Assembly: GCA_019095985.1 (NCBI GenBank)
Contig: CM032668.1
Span: forward strand, 19,681,890-19,745,889
Direction: 5' to 3'
DNA: 64,000 nucleotides
DNA from: Streblospio benedicti
Taxonomy: Eukaryota > Annelida > Polychaeta > Spionida > Spionidae
Under the pieces are notes generated by a model that saw only the letters and a program-made list of their open reading frames with translations, was not told the DNA's origin and did not search any database. The translations under genes and the position numbers were made by a program. Every line of letters begins with the position of its first letter. Positions within the stretch are counted from its first letter, which is position 1. Below are positions 60,101 to 64,000 of this stretch, piece after piece.

Positions 60101-62195
60101 TGTGGCAGGGTGAGTTACGTTGCAATGGTTTAGTGCATGTGAGACATAGTTATGTCATCATATATGAGTAGGGTTACTTTTTAGGTTATGTATTATTAAA
60201 CAAAAGTTGATCATTCTAATCAAGACTAGTTGTCATTTTGTCGGCTTGATCTGCATTTGGGAAAGTTACGTTGTAATGCATATAGTGTTTAAACTATGGG
60301 CGCCAGCATTATGGGAGGGGAGAGGGGGTACACATACTTCTATGATTTACAAACACTGTACATGTACATACAATACACATTACTATTAATAGATAATATT
60401 CTACATTAGTAGTGGTATAGTGTTTGTAAATCATAGGTCCAGTTGGACTTCATCTTATATTGCATAAACATGCGCAAACTTGTGACAGACGTGAAAATGA
60501 TACCTGGAGAGGAAGTCACCCTGCAACATAAACTCCTTGTCTGTGACATGAGGATAGACATGCTGCCAAAAACCAAGTGCAGGTTTGTCCCCAGGTTGAA
60601 AATTTGGAAGCATATACTCCCCACGGAGTTTATGAAGCCACTGACCTGTTTCTCTGAGTGTATGAAGCCATTGACCTGTTTTTTGAATGCATAAAGTTAC
60701 TGACCTGTTTCTCGGAGTTTATTAGCCACTGACCTGTTTCATTGAGTGTATGAAACCACTGACCTGGTTTTTTTTTAATGCATAAAGCCACTGACCTGTT
60801 TCTCGGAGTGTATGAAGCTGGGGTGGTCGACAATGAGCCTGACGATGAGCAGCTGACCCTTGCTGATTGCGTGCAGCAGCGCCTCCTCCAGCGAGTCCAC
60901 ATTCACCTTGTTCAGCAGCATCTCGATGGCCTAACAGTGCAGCAGGTTTGCTAAGTTTATTTGTCCAGTTGATCTTTGTTATGTAGCACATGATGAATAT
61001 AGTAGTGGGTCTCATGGGTCTCCTATTACGCAATGTTATCACTTGCTTTTGTTCCAAAAATAATTTCAAACTTCAATTTTTCTTTTTTCTTATTTTCTTA
61101 AGTTTATAGACAATACATCTAACATAAACATGTAGAGTTTGAAGCTTTGAAGCTTTGCTACAGGATCCAAACCTTCATTCTTACTATATTATATATTTGA
61201 CAAAACAAACCATACAGCGTTATGAATATAGCATCCAGTCAAGTCAAAAAGTTAAATGGACCATTCGCTCTGCTGTTTAATACACATGAGGTGGCTAAGT
61301 AAGAAGAAATCACAATAATTGGATAAATGAAGTAATTGACCGGCTATTGTTATCGAGCAGCGCAGTTCAATAGGGCTGTTGACTGGTTATTCAGGATGAG
61401 TACTGAGGTACATGTACCATCCAAACAATTAGGCTATAGGATAATAGATAAGTTACATAAGCGACAAAAGAAATAAATCTGTCAAATCTAGAATCACCAA
61501 TAGACTACAAGATCTTTATACAACTCAATTGCATTCCTTTGATCCTTTCTAGTGAATATTTCTTTTTTCTTTCGTATATTAGTTATATTGTGCTATTTAT
61601 CTATATACAATGTATGTGTACCATCAACATTACATAAAGCATTTAAACTATAAGAGAAAATTTGTCCTATTTGTTACAAATAGCATCGCAATTGGATGTG
61701 ATGCATAAAACAGCATTATTGTTTCTTCTCATGGCAATCTCTCCTACGTTACAATTGGAGTTTGTTTTACTTCGATAACATACCCGGTACATTCCATTTC
61801 ACTCAAATACTGGCAATTTATTCACAAAGATCACCATATAGTTTTACAAATCTAAACTTGATTATTACAGGTAAGCATTTTTCAATTTCTTTCAAAACAT
61901 AATATTAAAATATACCCTCTCCTGCAAACAGACACTTGCCAACAAAGCACCACGTCACTGAATTACGTAGGTCTCGATTTGAAAATGCGCGTTGTTTGGC
62001 TATTATCTATCAAAAAAGCCTTCTCACCTCGACATTTTCTGAGTCCACAGAGAGGTGTAGAGCGTTCCTGCCCATGTAGTCCACACAGTTGAGGTTGAGT
62101 TTCTTGGGGTAGTAGTCACTCTCGAGGATCTCCTTGAGGAGGTAAGTGTCCCCCAGACGCGCCGCGTGCAGGTACAGACGCTCGTCCGTGCTAAG
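36030..62195 (-). CDS. TRPC-family cation channel, 24 exons, 5' end missing
   Basis: Minus-strand exons, 5' to 3': 62028-62195, 60796-60930, 59875-60095, 59502-59634, 57287-57450, 56745-56912, 51604-51720, 50889-51024, 48812-48945, 47928-48078, 47205-47342, 46778-46824, 46158-46258, 45737-45837, 45244-45380, 44720-44905, 42722-42872, 41853-41885, 40041-40114, 39631-39759, 38595-38720, 37796-37853, 36709-36832, 36030-36171. Together about 1,020 residues: ankyrin repeats, TRP_2 linker with zinc motif, S1-S6 and pore, EWKFAR TRP box, CIRB-like basic helix, helical tail and C-terminal SDV. TRPC proteins form tetrameric, receptor- or store-linked, calcium-permeable plasma membrane channels. Length and the long tail recall invertebrate TRPgamma-like members more than vertebrate TRPC4/5. 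The initiator exon was not found, exon 5 has a frame break and exon 17 enters a gap. Confidence 0.9.
36276..36430 (-). mobile_element. LINE 3' end with ATTGAAG tail
   Basis: Minus strand: ggccatcggccctttcggaa, ATAAAG, then (ATTGAAG)n. This is the typical 3' end of CR1/L2-like elements. About 100 bases upstream of the last TRPC exon. Confidence 0.6.
36481..36554 (-). CDS. Candidate alternative last exon of TRPC
   Basis: A good acceptor (tgcttcctatag|AAATAT) opens a phase-1 frame reading [20 protein letters not shown] and then GESM and TAA at 36481-36483; a donor-like GTATGT lies just before the stop. Joined to the phase-1 end of exon 22 it would give an alternative C-terminus without the PDZ ligand. 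It does not fit in phase between exons 23 and 24. Could be chance. Confidence 0.25.
36709..36832 (-). CDS. TRPC exon 23: Pro/Met/Ala-rich tail
   Basis: Acceptor gatgtgctgtag|GCATGC, donor CGCCAG|GTAGGC, phase 1 to 2. Encodes [19 protein letters not shown] and a Gly/Ala/Thr stretch ending RRYSGGPA. Low complexity. Confidence 0.75.
37439..37621. repeat. ~81-base tandem repeat
   Basis: Two and a part units each beginning near gaaatgtatcaaaacaacaa, at 37447, 37529 and 37609. Confidence 0.85.
37622..37764. mobile_element. MITE, second copy of the 44494 family
   Basis: tagaggcagtgctcaagtta to taagttgagcacaacgtcta: inverted ends and TA borders like 44494-44685, with a shared interior (aaactagttgaga, gtaataacagttttt). 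Confidence 0.8.
37796..37853 (-). CDS. TRPC exon 22: short Pro-rich exon
   Basis: Donor TTCGCTG|GTACAG, phase 1. Two acceptors possible: 37853 (gtgtaag|ACTGAC, 58 bases) or 37820 (aaagctcag|CCACCA, 25 bases), both phase 0. Encodes ([11 protein letters not shown])PPPHRTFAG and joins MPPPSM of the next exon. A MITE copy lies 31 bases below the donor. Confidence 0.6.
38245..38575 (+). mobile_element. tRNA-derived SINE, tail variant
   Basis: ggtgttgagcaaactcat and ctctgtggtac match the family at 22125; the tail differs (taagaccataaactagacat, then ttacattga). A copy of this tail alone is at 39095-39226. It ends about 20 bases from the TRPC exon 21 donor. Confidence 0.7.
38595..38720 (-). CDS. TRPC exon 21: helical C-terminal segment
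   Basis: Acceptor tgcgttgttcag|GACCTG, donor ATGCAG|GTACCA, phase 0. Encodes [20 protein letters not shown] and [15 protein letters not shown] with heptad-like spacing, a likely tetramerising coiled coil. Confidence 0.85.
39631..39759 (-). CDS. TRPC exon 20: basic and coiled-coil start
   Basis: Acceptor ttttgttgtag|ATGATG, donor TTACAG|GTAAGA, phase 0. Encodes [17 protein letters not shown] and then [16 protein letters not shown], an amphipathic helix. Confidence 0.82.
40041..40114 (-). CDS. TRPC exon 19: linker
   Basis: Acceptor tttttggtgtag|AGGAGA, donor GCAGAG|GTCAGT, phase 1 to 0. Encodes [19 protein letters not shown] and THSAE; Ser/Pro-rich, probably disordered. Confidence 0.75.
41853..41885 (-). 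CDS. TRPC exon 18: acidic micro-exon
   Basis: 33 bases, phase 1 to 1: acceptor aatttttgcaag|GAATTG, donor GGATG|GTAATG. Encodes [10 protein letters not shown], which joins EESHL of the next exon. The phases fit only with its right-hand neighbour being 40041-40114. Confidence 0.6.
42622..42721. other. Assembly gap (100 N)
   Basis: 100 unknown bases between the end of TRPC exon 17 and its intron. Confidence 0.99.
42722..42872 (-). CDS. TRPC exon 17: CIRB-like basic helix, cut by gap
   Basis: Acceptor gtgttgttcag|TCCCGG, phase 0. Encodes [20 protein letters not shown] and [20 protein letters not shown], equal to the calmodulin/IP3-receptor binding (CIRB) region of TRPCs. No donor is found before the gap; the frame meets TAG about nine bases from the gap edge. 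The next exon needs a phase-1 end. Confidence 0.75.
43246..43311. repeat. Exact 33-base tandem duplication
   Basis: gatagcaagagggcatggta and the following 13 bases occur twice without a mismatch, in a TRPC intron. Confidence 0.95.
44494..44685. mobile_element. MITE with 30-base inverted repeats and TA ends
   Basis: tagaggaagtgctcaagtta to taacttgagtacttcctcta: nearly perfect inverted ends, TA at both sides (mariner-like target). A second copy is at 37622-37764. Confidence 0.85.
44720..44905 (-). CDS. TRPC exon 16: TRP box
   Basis: Acceptor tctttcattcag|GGTGAC, donor TTCAAG|GTGTGG, phase 0, 62 codons. Encodes [34 protein letters not shown] and an acidic stretch EEEEGP. EWKFAR is the TRP box 1 of TRPC. 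Confidence 0.96.
45005..45222 (+). mobile_element. tRNA-derived SINE, 3' part
   Basis: Matches the middle and tail of the SINE at 56440 in the other orientation: attgggttcaaaggatgaat, gcaagtatgtgag, aagacttggatcac, accacatttacatta. It ends about 20 bases from the TRPC exon 15 donor. Confidence 0.75.
45244..45380 (-). CDS. TRPC exon 15: S6
   Basis: Acceptor ggtgggagcag|ATATGA, donor ATACAG|GTCAGT, phase 1 to 0. Encodes [20 protein letters not shown] and [13 protein letters not shown], the S6 gate signature NMLIAM. Confidence 0.95.
45737..45837 (-). CDS. TRPC exon 14: pore helix and filter region
   Basis: Acceptor tttttttccag|GATGTC, donor AAAT|GTAAGC, phase 2 to 1. Encodes [20 protein letters not shown] and [17 protein letters not shown] channels usually have LFW in the pore helix; here it is LFF. 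Confidence 0.9.
46158..46258 (-). CDS. TRPC exon 13: S5 end and turret
   Basis: Acceptor ctgttgcag|GTACTG, donor AGAGG|GTTTGT (weak), phase 0 to 2. Encodes [20 protein letters not shown] and [12 protein letters not shown]. Confidence 0.85.
46778..46824 (-). CDS. TRPC exon 12: start of S5
   Basis: 47-base exon, phase 1 to 0: acceptor cttatttcag|GCCGC, donor CTTCTG|GTAAGT. Encodes [15 protein letters not shown]. Confidence 0.92.
47205..47342 (-). CDS. TRPC exon 11: S4 and S4-S5 linker
   Basis: Acceptor cttcttcttgcag|CACGG, donor CACTAG|GTAGGA, phase 1 to 1. Encodes [20 protein letters not shown] and [19 protein letters not shown] is the invariant TRPC S4-S5 linker. Confidence 0.95.
47701..47902. 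mobile_element. hAT-like MITE next to TRPC exon 10 donor
   Basis: Starts cataggcagatccagg and ends cctgcatctgccagtg, inverted; interior C/G-rich, same family as 15776-15943. Flanks taaaag(ca) and taacag(ca) suggest a decayed 8-base target duplication. Confidence 0.7.
47928..48078 (-). CDS. TRPC exon 10: S3-S4 loop
   Basis: Acceptor ttgttcctgcag|TACCGC, donor GCAT|GTACAT (weak), phase 0 to 1. Encodes [20 protein letters not shown] and ends NPGAYFIPA. More polar than in vertebrate TRPCs. Confidence 0.8.
48812..48945 (-). CDS. TRPC exon 9: S2-S3
   Basis: Phase 1 to 0. Encodes [20 protein letters not shown] and [18 protein letters not shown]. The E, Q, N and D at the positions of the cytosolic Ca2+ site of TRPC4 (E417, Q420, N435, D438) are all present, so a Ca2+-sensing site is likely kept. 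Confidence 0.92.
50690..50790 (+). mobile_element. tRNA-derived SINE head, another family
   Basis: ggggttaaggtgcctgtct and gattgtgagttcgagtct resemble box A and box B of a tRNA promoter at suitable spacing. The length and tail are unclear. Confidence 0.45.
50889..51024 (-). CDS. TRPC exon 8: extracellular loop to S2
   Basis: Acceptor tctttgacctag|TTCCCA, donor CATGG|GTGAGC, phase 0 to 1. Starts with a variable hydrophilic loop ([18 protein letters not shown]) and ends in [14 protein letters not shown], start of S2. Confidence 0.88.
51171..51283. mobile_element. Short inverted-repeat element
   Basis: caaaggcaactgcatcag on the left is matched in inverse on the right (ctgatggagtggcctttg). The same termini occur at 62273-62376 and in part near 17955. 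Confidence 0.65.
51604..51720 (-). CDS. TRPC exon 7: pre-S2 membrane segment
   Basis: Acceptor ttacattgtag|TTGGGT, donor TTTCG|GTAAAT, phase 0. Encodes [20 protein letters not shown] followed by [15 protein letters not shown]. Corresponds to the RSPFMKFVAHAASFIIFL region of TRPC4/5. Confidence 0.88.
51961..52290. mobile_element. tRNA-like SINE pieces with flanking direct repeat
   Basis: attagcattcacttgcct at 51961 and 52137 flank a minus-strand tRNA-like head (cctcagtagctcagtggtt, agagcg). A second SINE head of the TTAGACTCGTGACC family lies at 52185-52285, also minus. The first is too degraded in its second half to be a tRNA gene. Confidence 0.6.
54885..55103. mobile_element. MITE with ~50-base inverted repeats and TA ends
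   Basis: tagactgccgaacagaaaac to gtttccgttcggctgtcta style ends; the match continues through tgaacgtta, ttccgataat and ggttttaaac. In the large intron between TRPC exons 6 and 7. Confidence 0.88.
56041..56181. mobile_element. Near-perfect hairpin element
   Basis: tcaaacttctctctccctct on the left and its inverse on the right (agagagagacagaagtttga), continuing through ctttttagcaagcat. Whole element folds into a hairpin of about 60 base pairs. Confidence 0.85.
56440..56744 (-). mobile_element. tRNA-derived SINE, full length
   Basis: Minus strand: gtagttagactcgtgacc, gggctcgattccc (box B-like), ggtgttgaacaaactcat, a middle resembling the copy at 45005, then tgacctggtgtaaaatgtaa and acatttacattt tail. 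Its head begins within about ten bases of the splice donor of TRPC exon 6. Confidence 0.8.
56745..56912 (-). CDS. TRPC exon 6: end of linker and S1 region
   Basis: Acceptor ttctttgtcctcag|TTTGTG, donor AGTAAG|GTGAGA, phase 0, 56 codons. Encodes [20 protein letters not shown] and a hydrophobic stretch [24 protein letters not shown] is a near-invariant TRPC signature. Confidence 0.93.
57287..57450 (-). CDS. TRPC exon 5: TRP_2 linker with a frame break
   Basis: Acceptor gcggtttcag|AACGAG, donor AGAAG|GTCAGT. The first part reads [20 protein letters not shown] and [18 protein letters not shown] in the expected frame; the end must read [10 protein letters not shown] to join FVAHPNC of the next exon, but that is in another frame (164 bases as read; one more base, or two fewer, would restore phase). 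The shift lies in the GC-rich part between about 57300 and 57335. Either an assembly error or a real lesion. Confidence 0.8.
57586..57770 (-). repeat. Relic duplicates of the start of TRPC exon 5
   Basis: The acceptor and first ~40 bases of exon 5 recur at about 57725-57775 (minus: TTTCAG then AACAAGTACCTGGAGCTGG), and the acceptor context again near 57586-57616 (gtagatgtgaat, ctgaaacc). The copies are short, and the larger loses frame soon. The SINE tail at 57620-57700 sits between them. Confidence 0.7.
57620..57700 (-). mobile_element. SINE tail fragment
   Basis: Minus strand gtgcgccaatgacctggtgt, aaagtcatgagagcaagact, tggatcatgac: the tail of the family at 22125. Confidence 0.65.
59502..59634 (-). 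CDS. TRPC exon 4: TRP_2 linker
   Basis: Phase 2 to 0. Encodes [20 protein letters not shown] and ends VSQVEKEFR, matching the SRxNAYxxLASPAYLSL hallmark of TRPC channels. Confidence 0.92.
59875..60095 (-). CDS. TRPC exon 3: ankyrin repeat and zinc motif
   Basis: Acceptor gccacatgcag|CTGAAG, donor TCACG|GTGAGA, phase 0 to 2. Encodes [20 protein letters not shown] and [15 protein letters not shown]. The H-x3-C-x-C-x2-C spacing equals the zinc-binding site of TRPC4/5. Confidence 0.92.
60615..60795 (-). repeat. Minisatellite made of an exon end and its splice donor
   Basis: On the minus strand, the last ~22 bases of exon 2 plus its donor (ACTCCGAGAAACAG|GTCAGT) recur five more times with unit lengths of 29-32 bases. 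Four of the five extra copies keep CAG|GTCAGT; one reads CAG|GTCAAT. Confidence 0.9.
60796..60930 (-). CDS. TRPC exon 2: second ankyrin repeat
   Basis: Acceptor cactgttag|GCCATC, donor AAACAG|GTCAGT, phase 0. Encodes [20 protein letters not shown] and then [18 protein letters not shown]. The end of the exon and its donor are repeated several times in the following intron (60615-60795). Confidence 0.9.
62028..62195 (-). CDS. TRPC exon 1 seen: first ankyrin repeat
   Basis: Acceptor ctttgcatcag|CTTAGC, donor GTCGAG|GTGAGA, phase 0 to 0. Encodes [20 protein letters not shown], then [18 protein letters not shown], the typical TRPC opening ankyrin segment. The frame has no usable ATG here, so the start codon is in an exon further upstream. 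Confidence 0.9.
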
Positions 62196-62272
62196 CTGAT
62201 GCAAAGGGAAGGTACACTGGATTAAAGTAGACTATCCCGTACTTGTCGAATTTTGTATTGAGAAGGTACAAA

Positions 62273-62376
62273 CCAAAGGCAACTGCATCAATGAGCTTTG
62301 AAAAGAGTTTTAGAGTTTAGTTCAGTTTGGTTCATTTCTCTTTTTCTCAAAGCCCACTGATGCAGTTGCCTTTGGT
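62273..62376. mobile_element. Hairpin MITE-like element
   Basis: ccaaaggcaactgcatcaat on the left, inverse tgatgcagttgcctttgg on the right. Same termini as 51171-51283. Confidence 0.75.
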
Positions 62377-63035
62377 ACAAACCTACTCAGATGCTATTAC
62401 TATTTGATTGTTATTTTTGGTTCTATTTTACCAATGAAAAATCTGTCATCCATTGTGGTTATTCATATTGACTTTGGATATGATAGGTTGAGTTAATATG
62501 AAAATAACTTGCTCTGCTTACATGTAGGAGTTCAAGTTATGACCAGTGGACTGACACTATAGGCATTAAGATACATTGAATATCCTCAACAACAGAAGCC
62601 AATTTGCAGCCACAAATCCTTCCATTGTAGAGGATTTCCATTGTTTACTCCACAATTTACTTACATTATCAACAGGTAATGCATGAGAATTTTTCCGTTA
62701 TTCAGTTTTCCGTTGTTACTCTTCAGTTGTTGAGGATATTCACTGTATACCGAGTGATATCTTAACATCTATATAACATCAAACACTTCGTGAGCTGAGC
62801 TGGTACATGTCAATGAATCTATTGTGATGTTTCATATAAATATTCAAATGACTTTATTATAACTGAAATGAGGCCAGCAATTTGGTCTTCACAGAACCTC
62901 CTCAGGCTGTAAATTTTGGTGATGCTCAGAACTACGTGTACAAACAATTCAAAGTATTCTTTTTTGACTTAATCTAAAACTATCTGATATGCAGATCCCA
63001 TTTTTGGCATTTTCAAATGCTAAGGCATGGGTTTG

Positions 63036-64000
63036 CTTAACAGCTAACAACCTACAACTATTGATCTCGAATTTTTTTTTAACAACTATGCCAACATAGA
63101 ACAGGGCACAACATTTGAGGCCAAGTAGGTGGGTACTAGCTATAATATTTAATACGTATGGATAAAAACCCCATCATGTTCCAATACATGTAACACTTAA
63201 ACAAATAAGCAATTTGGTGAAATCTTGCAGCACAGCATATTGTGAATGTAAAAGCTAAATTTACATCTTAATTGGTAGAAATGCTGTCAGAATGTTGAAT
63301 CGGAAGAAGGAGGAATTATAAGTGAGTTTGAAATTGGAGCAATTTGCAATATGTAGAAATTGGAAAGAGGGGAGAGTGGTGGATGTAAATTACAAGTATC
63401 TTGGTGCTTCGTACAAAATCAACTGTACCATTATATTGGGAAAATTAATGATAATTACTAATGGAAATTTTTGGTGGAAAACAAAAGAAAGTAGCCGTAA
63501 TATTGTTGCATATTAATCAAACATGTCAGCTGTCTACACCAGCAGTCCAGCACTCTCACAACAGAATAAATAGCATTCCCAAATATCTATTACAGAATAC
63601 CCTGCATTTATTCTTCAATATTATGTCATAGAATGTATTTTTCATGATATTAAAGACACAGCATTGTACAGTGAAACTTCTGAAATAAAAACAACTTATA
63701 AGTTTAGAATATGGGTAAGCATGTCGCAGCACTTTTCTTAAATTTTGCCCTTTTTACAATGAATTTAAAGTTATTACATTTAACTTAACAGCTAACAACC
63801 CTACAACTATTGATCTCGAATTTTTTAACAACTATGCAAACATAGAACATGACACAACATTTGAGGCCAAGTAGGTGGGTACCAGCTATAATATTTAATA
63901 CGTATGGATAAAAAAAGCATCATGTTCCAATAAACAAAACAAATAAGCAATTTGGTGAAATCTTGCAGCACAACATATTGTGAATGTAAAAGCTAAATTT
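63036..64000. repeat. Direct repeat, two copies 748 bases apart
   Basis: cttaacagctaacaacctac, acatttgaggccaagtaggt and aaatcttgcagcacagcata (or close) occur in both copies; copy 2 runs to the end of the window and lacks a few bases. About 95% alike by eye. Confidence 0.85.

Larger units (their letters stand above)
62196..64000. other. Upstream TRPC intron or flank
   Basis: No initiator exon seen on the minus strand. It holds a short hairpin element (62273-62376) and a ~220-base block occurring twice (63036-63261 and 63784-64000). Confidence 0.5.

Overview
The window is a stretch of animal nuclear DNA. It is AT-rich, has long introns with GT-AG borders, two 100-base assembly gaps (2260-2359 and 42622-42721), long TG microsatellites, tRNA-derived SINE copies and many short inverted-repeat (MITE-like) DNA elements. 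The protein-coding content (PAN/Apple, mucin and SEA-like modules; a TRPC channel) and the repeat style suggest a marine invertebrate, either a lophotrochozoan or an invertebrate deuterostome. I cannot fix the phylum from sequence alone. No bacterial, CRISPR, LTR or viral element was recognised.

Layout. 1-5682: no gene recognised; a ~0.78-kb block is repeated on both sides of the first gap. 5683-5796 (minus): one acidic N-terminal exon of an unidentified gene that reads out of the window. 10281-19690 (plus): gene A, 11 exons, a predicted type I membrane protein with a PAN/Apple domain, a Thr/Pro mucin stalk, a SEA-like domain with a GSVKV possible autocleavage site, one membrane helix and a short Cys-rich tail. 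21755-23944: a composite inverted-repeat element carrying minisatellites, a SINE and a 307-base duplication. 25195-32384 (plus): gene B, five exons, 171 residues: signal peptide, PAN domain, short acidic linker, membrane helix, tiny tail. Its membrane exon is clearly homologous to that of gene A, with the same intron phases on both sides, so A and B are neighbouring paralogs of long and short form.

36030-62195 (minus): a TRPC-family cation channel in 24 recognised exons (about 1,020 residues, first exon outside or not seen). It has ankyrin repeats, the HxxxCxCxxC zinc motif, S1-S6, a pore with LFF in place of the usual LFW, the EWKFAR TRP box, a basic CIRB-like segment, a helical C-terminal region and a class I PDZ-ligand end (SDV). 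One exon has a reading-frame break in GC-rich sequence and one exon runs into the second gap after an in-frame stop. 62196-64000 holds only noncoding repeats.

The points most worth checking are the A/B paralog pair as a possible undescribed PAN-SEA/PAN-TM receptor family, the tandemly repeated 5' splice sites after TRPC exon 2, the duplicated relics of the start of TRPC exon 5, and the tendency of SINE/MITE insertions to lie within a few tens of bases of TRPC splice donors.
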